The notes beneath the pieces are model-generated. The model worked only from the letters and a program-made list of their open reading frames with translations. It did not search any database and was not told the DNA's origin. From an uncultured archaeon (lineage in GTDB: Archaea; Thermoproteota; Nitrososphaeria; Nitrososphaerales; Nitrosopumilaceae): a stretch of 15,637 nt of DNA. The position numbers and the translations under genes were made by a program. Shown piece after piece: positions 7,186 to 15,050 of this stretch (its first letter is position 1; each line of letters starts with the position of its first letter). The stretch is taken from NCBI GenBank assembly GCA_937896495.1, contig CALBNQ010000065.1:1-15637 (forward strand), in the 5' to 3' direction.

Positions 7186-7481
7186 TGCCATTTTCTGTTC
7201 GTGTAAGTAATTTTCAAAATAATACAACTTTGAATATCTGTGATGCTGAATTATTAGGGAAAACAATTGTACAAGATGAATTAACTATGAATATCACTGA
7301 GAGTTACTATGGGGAAAAATTTATTGAAAGAGAAGAAGCAAAATTATTATTAAAAAATTCATCTGTAATCAATATGGTTGGAAAAGAAACTGTTTCTTTA
7401 TCTATAGAATTAGGCATCGGTAATGAAAATGGAATCAAGATGATTTCAGATATTCCATTTTTGCTTGTTTTTAAAATGTAA
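7182..7481 (+). CDS. DUF424 family protein
   Basis: A 99-residue archaeal protein. The core NICDAELLGKTI, then SYYGEKFIEREEAKLLLKN, then NMVGKETVSLSIELGI matches the DUF424 pattern (CDxELLGK, FYxGE, NLVGxxAV). Function is not established. In other archaea it is found near translation or RNA-processing genes, which fits its ATGA overlap with aIF2-beta here. A second ATG lies three bases downstream at 7185, so the exact start is uncertain by one codon. Confidence 0.82.
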   Translation: MMPFSVRVSNFQNNTTLNICDAELLGKTIVQDELTMNITESYYGEKFIEREEAKLLLKNSSVINMVGKETVSLSIELGIGNENGIKMISDIPFLLVFKM

Positions 7482-7525
7482 TATGTTTTCATTATACAAT
7501 TATTTTATATCTACAAAGAAATTCA

Positions 7526-7534
7526 TTTTATTTA
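7526..7534 (+). promoter_or_regulatory. TATA-like box for the RIO1-KH-top6 operon
   Basis: TTTTATTTA is centred about 24 bases before the ATG at 7554, predicting a leaderless message. It favours this ATG over an in-frame GTG at 7539. No other promoter-sized gap exists before 11873. Confidence 0.45.
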
Positions 7535-7553
7535 GTATGTGGAATGTTATATA

Positions 7554-8339
7554 ATGACTGATATTCTTAGTAGGAAATTAGAATCTAAAATTGATAATAA
7601 ATTAAACTCAAAATCTAAAAGAAAACATTTGGAAGATGGTTTTAAAAAAGGCAAAGTAATCAATGAAGTTTTAGATAAACCTACTGTAATGACTTTGTAT
7701 AAAATGATTACAGATCATGTTATTGCTTATGTTAATGGTTCTGTAAGTGCTGGAAAAGAATCTGTTGTTTTTTGGGGAGTTGCTGATGATGATACTGATG
7801 TTGCATTAAAAATTTATTTGGTTAGTACTTCTAATTTTAAAAAACGTGAACCCTATCTAACAGGTGATCCTAGATTTCGTCATGTCAAAAAAGGTACAAA
7901 AAATTTAGTCTATTTATGGGCAAAAAAAGAATATCGTAATTTGTCTCAATGCTATGATGTTGGTATACCTGTACCTCGACCTCTATATGTCACAAATAAT
8001 GTACTTGCCATGGATTTTGTAGGTGTTAATGGTTCACCTTGTAGGTCTTTACTAGTCTCAAATGTGGAACAAAACGACTATGAACAAGCAATATCTTTAA
8101 TTCGAGATATTTATGATAAAGCAAAATTAGTTCATGGTGATTTTTCAGAATATAATATTTTTAAAACTGATGATGGATTAGTTGTGTTTGATTTAGGTTC
8201 TGCAGTTGATCTTAGACATCCAAATTCTAAAGAATTTCTTAAAAGAGACATTAATAACATTACAAGATTCTTTAAGAAAAAAGGTATGATCGTTGAAGAT
8301 TCTAATGATGTATTTGAGGATATTGTAAATGAGCTTTGA
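7554..8339 (+). CDS. rio1: RIO1-type serine/threonine protein kinase
   Basis: Atypical kinase of the RIO1 family, which acts as an ATPase/kinase in late maturation of the small ribosomal subunit. In the 261-residue protein: ATP-loop equivalent SAGKES (65-70; STGKEA in the usual family), ALKIY with Lys86, the RIO1 segment FKKREPYLTGDPRFRH (95-110), WAKKEYRNL (122-130), catalytic loop HGDFSEYN (194-201; Asp196, Asn201) and metal-binding FDLG (Asp213). The N-terminal ~50 residues are basic and helical. The stop overlaps the KH gene start by 11 bp. Pairing with a Pno1/Dim2-like KH protein supports the ribosome maturation role. Confidence 0.95.
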   Translation: MTDILSRKLESKIDNKLNSKSKRKHLEDGFKKGKVINEVLDKPTVMTLYKMITDHVIAYVNGSVSAGKESVVFWGVADDDTDVALKIYLVSTSNFKKREPYLTGDPRFRHVKKGTKNLVYLWAKKEYRNLSQCYDVGIPVPRPLYVTNNVLAMDFVGVNGSPCRSLLVSNVEQNDYEQAISLIRDIYDKAKLVHGDFSEYNIFKTDDGLVVFDLGSAVDLRHPNSKEFLKRDINNITRFFKKKGMIVEDSNDVFEDIVNEL

Positions 8340-8901
8340 AAAGTTAATTCGTATACCTAATGATCGAATAGGTGCTTTAATTGGAAAATCTGGCAATGTT
8401 AAAGATTCAATTGAAAAATCTTGTTATGTTTCAATTGATATTGACGGTGATAATGGTGAAGTTTTTATAAAATCTGTTGGTGATGTTGAAAAAATGCAAC
8501 CATTCAAAGCAATGGAAATTGTTAGTGCAATTGGAAGAGGATTTTCCCCTGACAATGCAATGACTTTGTTGGATGGTGAAAATACTTTACATGTAATTGA
8601 TCTTAGAGAATTTGCTGGAAAATCTAATGCAAATGTTGAAAGGATAAAAGGGAGGATCATTGGAGAAGGAGGCAGAGCAAGAAAAAATATGGAGAATCTT
8701 ACTAGTACACATATTTCAGTTTATGGACGAACAGTTTCAATTATTGGAGATGCAAGTAAACTTAGATTAGTTGTTGATGCAATATCTACTATTTCTAATG
8801 GTGGCATGCATGGTGCAGTTTATGATAAATTAGAATCTGCAAATAGAAGAACAAAACAAGAAAAAATGCAATTATGGGAAGATCAAGATGTCTTCTATTA
8901 A
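8329..8901 (+). CDS. Two-KH-domain RNA-binding protein (Pno1/Dim2 homologue)
   Basis: A 190-residue protein with two KH domains: the first begins RIPNDRIGALIGKSG (GKSG loop, 19-22), and the second contains RIIGEGGRARKNMENLT (GEGG loop, 112-115). The linker IGRGFSP (68-74) is typical of archaeal/eukaryotic Pno1 (Dim2), which binds pre-rRNA near the 3' end of small-subunit rRNA and partners with RIO and Dim1 factors. The C-terminal tail is charged and helical. It overlaps rio1 upstream by 11 bp and top6B downstream by 14 bp, so all are likely made from one message. Confidence 0.92.
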   Translation: MSFEKLIRIPNDRIGALIGKSGNVKDSIEKSCYVSIDIDGDNGEVFIKSVGDVEKMQPFKAMEIVSAIGRGFSPDNAMTLLDGENTLHVIDLREFAGKSNANVERIKGRIIGEGGRARKNMENLTSTHISVYGRTVSIIGDASKLRLVVDAISTISNGGMHGAVYDKLESANRRTKQEKMQLWEDQDVFY

Positions 8902-10762
8902 GGAAAAATTTAATCAAATTTCACCCAGTGAATTTTTTTACAGTAATCGTGATTTAGCAGGATTTAGTAACCCTACTCGTTCATTATACACTGCAGTTAG
9001 AGAATTTGTTGAAAATGCTTTGGATGCATGTGATCAAAAAGGAATTTTACCTGATGTTCATTTAACCATCAAAGCAGTTGATCCTGAAAAATCAGATCCT
9101 AAACCATACATTTTGACTGTAAAAGATAATGGTCCAGGCATTGATGCTGAGCATATTCCTTTAGCATTTGGAACTGTTCTTTATGGTTCAAAATTTGGTC
9201 TTAAACAAGCTAGAGGAATGTTTGGATTGGGAGCTACTATGGCAATTTTGTATGGTCAAATTACAACAAACAAACCTGTGACTGTAAAAAGTTCTTCTGA
9301 TGCAAAAACCCAAAATCAATTTGAAATTTTGTTAGATATTCAGAAAAACAAACCAGTAATTGTAAAACACACTACAAAAGAAATTTCAAAAAAAGGACTT
9401 AGTGTAAGTATTTGTTTAGAAGGTGATTATTCTAAGGCAGGAAACAAAATTAGAGATTATGTTTATGAAACCTCCTTGATCACTCCTTATGCTTCAATTA
9501 CTTTTGATGATCCTAAAGGACAAAAATTTAGTCATCCTAGATTTGTAAAAGATATCCCTGCACCTCCAACAATAATTAGACCTCACCCTCATGGGATTGA
9601 TGTTGAACGAATTCGACGAATGATAGTTGAATCACAATTTGAAATTCCCACAATTGATGACACAATGATTGAAAAAGTCAGAAAGGATTTGGGTTTATCC
9701 AAAAAAATTCTTAGTTTTACTTCAATAATGGATAAAGCAAAGAAAAAATGGAAAACACTTCCACGTCAAGTTAGAGTTGTAATTGCTCTAATGTCTTTTC
9801 TAAAAATGGATTTTGAAAAATTAAACAAAATTAGAATTGAAGATCTTGATATACCTAACAAAAAATTGTTTTATTGGGATTTTGGTGATTCTCAATCAAA
9901 ATCTGTTGACATGGATCCTGAAAGTCAATATTACAAACAACTGACAAATACTGTTCAAGGTGAACCTCTAACCACATTTTTAACAAAAAGATTTCAACGT
10001 GTAGGTCCTACAACTGCTCTTAAATTTGCAGCATTTGCTAAATTAAAACCTGAAAAAAGAATGGGAACTCTAACCAACCAAGAACTTGTCAATCTGAGTG
10101 ATGCACTTCAGAAATTTGATGATTTCATGGCTCCTGATTCAAGTTGTTTGGCCCCTCTAGGTGCTGAACCATTAGAAAAAGGAATTAAAAAATTCTTTAA
10201 TCCTGATTTTGTCGCTGTAGTTCAACGTCCTGCCTCTGCTTATTCTGGATTTCCTTTCATCATTGAGATGGGAATCGCTTATGGCGGTGATATAAAATCT
10301 GGTGGACCTCATGTTTATCGATATGCAAATAGAATTCCATTACTATATGATGAAGGTAGTGATGTTGTGATTAAAGTTGTGAACGATACTGATTGGGGAA
10401 GATACAAGGTAAAAGGTGAACCACCTTTCATCATTGTTTCTCATATTTGTTCAACTAGAATTCCATACAAGACTGCTGGAAAAGAAAATGTTGCTGATAG
10501 ACAAGAAATAGAACGTGAGTTAAGATTAGCATTACAATTTTTATCAAGAAAATTGGCGTCATTTATGTCAAAAAGAGGTCAAGCTGAAATGGCAAAAAAG
10601 CGAGCTAATCTTTATGCAAAATATATTCCAATGATTGCAGAATTTTGTACAGAACTTTCTGGAAAGAAAAAAGAACCAAATTATAAGAAAATGTTGGAAA
10701 CTGAAATTGCATCTGAAACTAAAAAAGCAGTAAAGGAGGAAAATGAAATTGGCAACAAGTAA
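8888..10762 (+). CDS. top6B: DNA topoisomerase VI subunit B
   Basis: ATPase subunit of the A2B2 type IIB topoisomerase that passes one duplex through another and relaxes or decatenates DNA. The 624-residue protein shows the GHKL ATP site: EFVENALDA (39-47; catalytic Glu42, Mg-binding Asn43), DNGPGI (80-85) and GMFGLGA (110-116). A helix-two-turn-helix region follows (around GPTTALKFAAF...LTNQEL, ~370-405), then the transducer domain with TAGKENVADRQEI near residue 530 carrying the switch lysine. The C-terminal tail after ~595 is lysine-rich. It overlaps the KH gene by 14 bp and top6A by 20 bp, and the top6A ribosome binding site lies inside its last codons. Confidence 0.97.
   Translation: MSSIKEKFNQISPSEFFYSNRDLAGFSNPTRSLYTAVREFVENALDACDQKGILPDVHLTIKAVDPEKSDPKPYILTVKDNGPGIDAEHIPLAFGTVLYGSKFGLKQARGMFGLGATMAILYGQITTNKPVTVKSSSDAKTQNQFEILLDIQKNKPVIVKHTTKEISKKGLSVSICLEGDYSKAGNKIRDYVYETSLITPYASITFDDPKGQKFSHPRFVKDIPAPPTIIRPHPHGIDVERIRRMIVESQFEIPTIDDTMIEKVRKDLGLSKKILSFTSIMDKAKKKWKTLPRQVRVVIALMSFLKMDFEKLNKIRIEDLDIPNKKLFYWDFGDSQSKSVDMDPESQYYKQLTNTVQGEPLTTFLTKRFQRVGPTTALKFAAFAKLKPEKRMGTLTNQELVNLSDALQKFDDFMAPDSSCLAPLGAEPLEKGIKKFFNPDFVAVVQRPASAYSGFPFIIEMGIAYGGDIKSGGPHVYRYANRIPLLYDEGSDVVIKVVNDTDWGRYKVKGEPPFIIVSHICSTRIPYKTAGKENVADRQEIERELRLALQFLSRKLASFMSKRGQAEMAKKRANLYAKYIPMIAEFCTELSGKKKEPNYKKMLETEIASETKKAVKEENEIGNK
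10735..10739 (+). promoter_or_regulatory. Shine-Dalgarno site for top6A
   Basis: GGAGG inside the 3' end of top6B, ending three bases before the top6A ATG. It is the clearest Shine-Dalgarno site in the window. Most other starts here look leaderless; this one is internal to an operon, so it needs a ribosome binding site. Confidence 0.65.
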
Positions 10763-11873
10763 AAAACAAAAAGAAAATAAAATTAAATCTCGAAGCAAAA
10801 AAGCCGATGATAAACAAAAAACTATTCTTGAAATGCTCAAAAGTCATGGTGCAAAAATATATGATGATCTAGATAATGGCCAATTCCCAAAATTTTCAAT
10901 TCCTAGTAGGTCTGTAAGTAATATTGTTTATGATAAAAAACTTCGACAATATGTTTTAGGTAACAACGCTGCTTTGAGAAGTTCTCGAAATTCAGCACAA
11001 TTAAGATCATTTACACAATTAATGTGGTTGGCATTTTTTGCAAATAGGTTAACTAATGAAAGAAAATCATCAACTTTGAGAGATGTTTATTACTCCTCAC
11101 AGGCTTTTGCTGTTGAATTTGAGGACCAGTCTGAATCTGATAACATCATTGTAGATTTAGAGGCTGTTACATCTAGAGCTCGAGAAGATTTCCATATTTT
11201 TCCTGAAGAACGAAGTTCTATTTTTGGAGATTTGAATATTGAATATACTATTCCTGGTTACGAGGGCAAGACAATGAATTTGGCTAACCATCCTGATGGA
11301 TATTCTATAGGTCCTAGTTTGACAACTGCAGAATTAGTTGATACAAGTGCTGAAATTGTAATTGCCATTGAGAAGGGTGGTCTATTTACAAGATTTGTTG
11401 AAGAACAAGTTGATAAAAAATTCAAATCTATTATCATTAATACTGGTGGACAAGCACCACGCTCCACTAGAACTTTATTGAAAAGACTTCATGATGAAAT
11501 GAAATTACCTGTCATCTGTCTAACTGATGGTGATGTGTATGGAGAACATATTGCAATGGTGATTAAATCTGGTTCAGCAAATGCTGCACATCTTAGAGAA
11601 TTAACTGTTCCAGATGCAAAATGGGTTGGTGTTTGGGCAACTGATATTGAAAAATATAAACTACCTACAATTCCAATGACTGAATCTGATATCAAGAGAT
11701 GTTATGATCTTAAAAAAGATCCTAGATATCAAGATGGCATTTGGAAAAAAGAGTTGGATGTATTTTTGAGACTAAAAAGAAAAGCAGAATTGGAGGCTTT
11801 TTCAAAATATGGTCTTACTAACATTACTGATAAATATTTACCACAAAAATTAGAATTAGCAAAAAGTCTTTAA
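10743..11873 (+). CDS. top6A: DNA topoisomerase VI subunit A (Spo11-like)
   Basis: DNA-cleaving subunit of topoisomerase VI, homologous to meiotic Spo11. The 376-residue protein has a basic N-terminal extension (1-25), a winged-helix domain with TLRDVYYSSQ (111-120), in which Tyr117 is the likely DNA-attacking residue by alignment with the RDxxY of Spo11, and a Toprim domain with AIEKGG (Glu210) and TDGDVYG (Asp262, Asp264) binding Mg2+. Length is normal. The start is fixed by the GGAGG site just upstream. The stop is immediately followed, with no gap, by the stop of a gene on the other strand. Confidence 0.97.
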   Translation: MKLATSKKQKENKIKSRSKKADDKQKTILEMLKSHGAKIYDDLDNGQFPKFSIPSRSVSNIVYDKKLRQYVLGNNAALRSSRNSAQLRSFTQLMWLAFFANRLTNERKSSTLRDVYYSSQAFAVEFEDQSESDNIIVDLEAVTSRAREDFHIFPEERSSIFGDLNIEYTIPGYEGKTMNLANHPDGYSIGPSLTTAELVDTSAEIVIAIEKGGLFTRFVEEQVDKKFKSIIINTGGQAPRSTRTLLKRLHDEMKLPVICLTDGDVYGEHIAMVIKSGSANAAHLRELTVPDAKWVGVWATDIEKYKLPTIPMTESDIKRCYDLKKDPRYQDGIWKKELDVFLRLKRKAELEAFSKYGLTNITDKYLPQKLELAKSL

Positions 11874-12332
11874 TTATTTTATTCTAAGTGTCAATACACC
11901 ATTTCTATATTTAAAATCAAAAATTTGCATACTGTTTGCACCTTCAATTGGAATCTCTTTTGAAAACCCCATTGTTCCACGTACATACAACATTCCATCC
12001 ACTAATCTTACTGCAATTTTATCTTCAGGACCTGGAACTTCTGCCACAAACACAAATTCACCTTCATTTTTTATTAGATCATACACCCAATTTTTTACTT
12101 CTTGCTCTCTTGATTGTGTGTATTGAGGTTTTTGCTCTTTTGCCATTTTCTTTAGAACTTTAACCCAATAAAACATTGTAACTGCTGCAGCACCAATTAA
12201 AATAAAATTTACAAAACCTGAATCTGCTCTTTGTGTCATGATGTATATAATTCCTAAAAACAAAATTACCGCAATTGGAATGATGAAATTTAATGATTGT
12301 TCGTTTGAATATGTTCCTTTATAGCTTGACAA
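11874..12332 (-). CDS. Membrane-anchored Hsp20/alpha-crystallin-like protein
   Basis: A 152-residue protein with two hydrophobic helices (about 15-33 and 40-57), a charged linker (59-80) and a C-terminal ~60-residue beta domain: EFVFVAEVPGPEDKIAVRL, LYVRGTMGFSKEIPIE, then KYRNGVLTLRIK. The VxEVPG...NGVLxLxI pattern is that of small heat-shock (Hsp20/CS-fold) domains, here without the long N-terminal arm. It is probably tethered to the inner face of the membrane and may help handle membrane proteins; that role is inference. The start is TTG at 12332, supported by a TATA-like box 27 bases upstream. It abuts top6A tail to tail. Confidence 0.75.
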   Translation of the reverse strand: MSSYKGTYSNEQSLNFIIPIAVILFLGIIYIMTQRADSGFVNFILIGAAAVTMFYWVKVLKKMAKEQKPQYTQSREQEVKNWVYDLIKNEGEFVFVAEVPGPEDKIAVRLVDGMLYVRGTMGFSKEIPIEGANSMQIFDFKYRNGVLTLRIK

Positions 12333-12355
12333 ACAGTGTAAATTTCAATCTGCCA

Positions 12356-12363
12356 AATATAAA
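12356..12363 (-). promoter_or_regulatory. TATA-like box for the Hsp20-like membrane gene
   Basis: Minus-strand TTTATATT is centred about 27 bases before the TTG at 12332 and supports that unusual start as the leaderless 5' end. A second AT-rich box on the plus strand (12374-12380) is placed to serve the divergent gene. Confidence 0.4.
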
Positions 12364-12403
12364 GTCTCTTTGATTTTTATTGTCATTTTTAATATTTGTA
12401 ATA

Positions 12404-12619
12404 TTGACTCATGATGAAAAATCAAAATTTTCAATTAAAGAAATTATTTTAAGAGGATCGCTCATCGCAGTCATTATATCCATTCCTTCATTGTTTGCAT
12501 TTGTAATTACTTGGATGATTCTTGATGATTTAACGTCTAGTGTAATTATAGGAGTGTTAATTCATTTTATTTTGATGGGATTTTCTTTGAAAATATCTAA
12601 AAAACTACTGGTGAAATAA
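12404..12619 (+). CDS. Small two-helix membrane protein
   Basis: A 71-residue protein with a charged N-terminus (THDEKSKFSIKEI) and two hydrophobic helices (about residues 20-40 and 45-62), ending in a basic tail (KISKKLLVK). Family not recognised. I chose the TTG at 12404 because a TATA-like box at 12374-12380 lies 27 bases before it and the resulting N-terminus is hydrophilic. A TTG at 12380 would add FLIFVIL at the front but would lie at the promoter itself. It is divergent from the Hsp20-like membrane gene. Confidence 0.55.
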   Translation: MTHDEKSKFSIKEIILRGSLIAVIISIPSLFAFVITWMILDDLTSSVIIGVLIHFILMGFSLKISKKLLVK

Positions 12620-12634
12620 TTTATTTACAGAACA

Positions 12635-12640
12635 CTTTAT
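12635..12640 (+). promoter_or_regulatory. TATA-like box for the winged-helix gene
   Basis: CTTTAT centred about 27 bases before the ATG at 12665, consistent with a leaderless transcript for the three-gene cluster that follows. Confidence 0.35.
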
Positions 12641-12664
12641 TGCCCAATATTTTATTTCACACAT

Positions 12665-13018
12665 ATGGATTATACTCAAGTAGAACAAAATCTAGTCTCT
12701 GAACTAAAATTAGATCTAATTAATTCTAGAGTATATCTGCTTGTAACTTGTAATGGTAAAATGTCTGGAAAAACTATTGCAGAAAAACTAAAAATTTCTT
12801 TAGATGATGCAAAAAAAGCATCTAAAGAACTTATGATTTTGGGTGCATTTATTGATATTTCTGAAACTGAATTTGAGGCTATGCACCCACGATTCACAGC
12901 AGTAAACATGTATCGACGAATGTGTGAGCGAGAAAATATTGAATTTAAGAGAAATAAAATAGTTGATAGTATAGGTGTATTTTTAGAAAAACCTTATGAG
13001 GATGCAAGAACTAAATAA
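12665..13018 (+). CDS. Winged helix-turn-helix protein, TrmB-like
   Basis: A 117-residue protein whose N-terminal ~70 residues follow a winged helix-turn-helix pattern: LDLINSRVYLLVTCNGKMSGKTIAEKL, a turn, then SLDDAKKASKELMILGAFID. This resembles the TrmB-type DNA-binding domain common in archaea. No sugar-binding TrmB C-terminal domain is present; instead about 40 residues with a MYRRMCERENIEFKRNK helix follow. It could be a small transcription regulator, or a winged-helix protein that binds a protein partner. It begins a cluster with the genes at 13040 (21 bases downstream) and 13447. Confidence 0.75.
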   Translation: MDYTQVEQNLVSELKLDLINSRVYLLVTCNGKMSGKTIAEKLKISLDDAKKASKELMILGAFIDISETEFEAMHPRFTAVNMYRRMCERENIEFKRNKIVDSIGVFLEKPYEDARTK

Positions 13019-13028
13019 TGCAAAAATT

Positions 13029-13033
13029 GGTGA
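13029..13033 (+). promoter_or_regulatory. Shine-Dalgarno site (GGTGA) for the TTG start at 13040
   Basis: GGTGA is complementary to the 3' end of archaeal 16S rRNA and lies six bases before the TTG. There is no in-frame ATG or GTG nearby, so this site decides the start. Confidence 0.5.
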
Positions 13034-13039
13034 ACAACA

Positions 13040-13438
13040 TTGGATATTGATACTGAAACCTGCAAACATCAACCTGTCTATTTTGGTGTAGTAAACATCA
13101 GCATAGATGAAAAAACAATAGGTTCTGTTGATGTATGGAGATGTGGTGTTTGCAAGAAACGTTTTTGTGAAGAAAAGCAACTTGGAATTGAAGAGTTAGC
13201 TGATCTTGTGGGAATGCCAAAAATTGACGCTGATGCGAAATGGGCAGTCAGTGTTTGTAAGTTACAACAAGGAAAATACAAATGGAAATTAGTTAAACTA
13301 AAGGAAAATGGGGAAATTAAACATGAATGTTTGGATGAACAAATTATTCCATTAAAGACAAATAATTTTAAAATTGAAGATGATAAACATTGGAGCTTTT
13401 TAATTGATGATAACATTAACAAGGTTGTAGAGATTTAG
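13040..13438 (+). CDS. Hypothetical protein with a probable zinc site
   Basis: A 132-residue protein, family not recognised. The N-terminal third contains C8, H10, then WRCGVC (C35, C38) and C43, enough ligands for one zinc ion in a small treble-clef-like or ribbon module. The rest alternates strands and loops (KWAVSVCKLQQGKYKWKLVKL, KHWSFLIDDNINKVVEI), suggesting a beta-rich domain. The start is TTG with a GGTGA site before it. It is second of three closely spaced genes after the winged-helix gene, with 8 bases to the next. Confidence 0.65.
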   Translation: MDIDTETCKHQPVYFGVVNISIDEKTIGSVDVWRCGVCKKRFCEEKQLGIEELADLVGMPKIDADAKWAVSVCKLQQGKYKWKLVKLKENGEIKHECLDEQIIPLKTNNFKIEDDKHWSFLIDDNINKVVEI

Positions 13439-13446
13439 TCTCTAAA

Positions 13447-13731
13447 ATGGATCTTAAAGTTCACATAAATAATATTCATGGTAGTCAAATGGCTGCAAAA
13501 ATTACTGGAAAATTTACAATAGATGAAAATGATTTTCGTTTTACTGCAATTGCATTTGGTAGAATTGGAGGACAAAACGTTGGTGCAAAACTCTCTAGTA
13601 CTACTGAAAAAGAATTAAAAAAATTAGGATATGATGTAGATGATGTAATCATGACTTTACAAAATAATTTACTTCAAGGTGACTTGACTGTACCTGAGGG
13701 TCTCAAAAAAGAATCATTTGTTGATGATTAG
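13447..13731 (+). CDS. Conserved hypothetical small protein
   Basis: A 94-residue soluble protein, family not recognised. Two-part layout: a strand-rich N-terminal half ([38 protein letters not shown]) and a helical acidic C-terminal half ([22 protein letters not shown]) ending in an acidic tail. No cysteine, signal or membrane segment. Eight bases after the preceding gene, so cotranscribed. Its stop overlaps the stop of the convergent MTA phosphorylase gene by 4 bp. Confidence 0.65.
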   Translation: MDLKVHINNIHGSQMAAKITGKFTIDENDFRFTAIAFGRIGGQNVGAKLSSTTEKELKKLGYDVDDVIMTLQNNLLQGDLTVPEGLKKESFVDD

Positions 13732-14519
13732 AACTCTGCTTCTTCTAATGCTTTAGCACAAGAACAACTTCTAGTTTTGGGAATTTTATCTATTAATTCT
13801 GTTAACACTTTTTTTGTTTTTTCTACATTTTTTGATAATGTCGCTATTACTTCTTTTGCAGTAACTGGTTTTTCTGCCCATACATCATAATCTGTAACTG
13901 TTGAAATAGATGCATAACACATCTGTGCTTCTCTTGCTAGTTGACATTCTGGAACAAGTGTCATTCCAATTATGTCTGCACCAGTAGTTCTAAAAAATTT
14001 TGATTCTGCTTTTGTTGAAAATCGAGGCCCTTCAATGCACACATATGTACAATCTTTATGCATTTTCAAATCCTGATTAATTGTAACATTGAGAATCGAT
14101 GTTTGCAATTCTGGACAAAATGGATCAGCTACTGAAATGTGTATGACTTTACCATTATCTGAAAATGAACCATCTCTTGATTTTGTAAAATCCAAAAATT
14201 GTGTTGGTAAAGCAAAATGTCCTGGTTCAAATTCCTCTTTTAAACTTCCAACCGCTGATGGTGCAATGATTCTTGAAATTCCTAATTCTTTGAATGCCCA
14301 AATATTTGCTTTAAAATTAATTTTATGTGGTGGAATTGAATGTTTTTTCCCATGTCTTGGAAGAAATGCAATTTTTCTTCCTTTGAAAGTTCCAATAGTA
14401 ATTGTATCTGAAGGTTTTCCATATGGTGTATCCATATCAATTTCTTGAGTATCTTCAAGTAATCCTGAATCATATATTCCAGTTCCTCCAAAAATCCCTA
14501 TTTCTACATCTTTCTCCAT
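13728..14519 (-). CDS. mtnP: S-methyl-5'-thioadenosine phosphorylase
   Basis: Phosphorolyses methylthioadenosine, a by-product of polyamine and other S-adenosylmethionine reactions, to adenine and 5-methylthioribose-1-phosphate. The 263-residue protein has GGTGIY (11-16), [17 protein letters not shown] (53-69), the phosphate/ribose-site [10 protein letters not shown] (163-172) and TDYDVW (209-214), whose aspartates give specificity for 6-aminopurines. A C-terminal CSC motif (252-254) is present, as in the Sulfolobus solfataricus MTA phosphorylase II. Its ATG overlaps the apt stop by one base, so apt and this gene form an operon. A broader adenosine/MTA range is possible. Confidence 0.94.
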   Translation of the reverse strand: MEKDVEIGIFGGTGIYDSGLLEDTQEIDMDTPYGKPSDTITIGTFKGRKIAFLPRHGKKHSIPPHKINFKANIWAFKELGISRIIAPSAVGSLKEEFEPGHFALPTQFLDFTKSRDGSFSDNGKVIHISVADPFCPELQTSILNVTINQDLKMHKDCTYVCIEGPRFSTKAESKFFRTTGADIIGMTLVPECQLAREAQMCYASISTVTDYDVWAEKPVTAKEVIATLSKNVEKTKKVLTELIDKIPKTRSCSCAKALEEAEF

Positions 14520-15031
14520 TAGTATTTCACCAATGATTTACAATTGTATTTGCTTATCCCTTTGATTCCGTCTAACCCTGTTAATTCTATAATGAATGCA
14601 AATCCTGTAATTTCACCGCCTATTTTTTCAATTAATTTTGCAGATGCTTTTGCAGTACCTCCTGTTGCAAGCAAGTCATCGCAAATGAGAACTTTTTCTC
14701 CTTCTTTGATGATGTCCTTTTGAATTTCTATTGTATCTTTTCCATACTCAATTGTATATGCTAATTTTGTTGTTTTTCCAGGTAATTTTCCTGCTTTTCT
14801 AATCATTACCATCCCTTTATTGTATCTGGATGCTAAGATACTGGCAAGAATGAACCCTCTTGATTCTATTCCTGCAAAGACATCAATATCTTTCGGATGA
14901 AAATATTTTGAAAATTCATCAGCAACCATAGATAATGCTGAAGGATCTTTTAAAATTGGACTAAAATCTCTAAATAAAATTCCCTTTTTAGGAAAATTTG
15001 GGTATTCTGAAATTTTTTCTTTAAGATTCAT
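14519..15031 (-). CDS. apt: Adenine phosphoribosyltransferase
   Basis: Transfers a phosphoribosyl group from PRPP to adenine, giving AMP. The 170-residue protein follows the bacterial/eukaryotic APT pattern: [18 protein letters not shown] (10-27), GIESRGF (54-60), the flexible-loop [10 protein letters not shown] (78-87), and the PRPP-binding [14 protein letters not shown] (114-127). It is directly upstream of MTA phosphorylase, whose product is its substrate, making a two-gene adenine salvage unit. The ATG is about 24 bases after a TATA-like box. Confidence 0.95.
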   Translation of the reverse strand: MNLKEKISEYPNFPKKGILFRDFSPILKDPSALSMVADEFSKYFHPKDIDVFAGIESRGFILASILASRYNKGMVMIRKAGKLPGKTTKLAYTIEYGKDTIEIQKDIIKEGEKVLICDDLLATGGTAKASAKLIEKIGGEITGFAFIIELTGLDGIKGISKYNCKSLVKY

Positions 15032-15050
15032 GTTGTTGACTCAATTAAGT

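Noticed and set aside
14089-14448. A 119-codon plus-strand frame opposite the MTA phosphorylase gene
   Set aside because: Antisense shadow of a conserved enzyme with no supporting motif.
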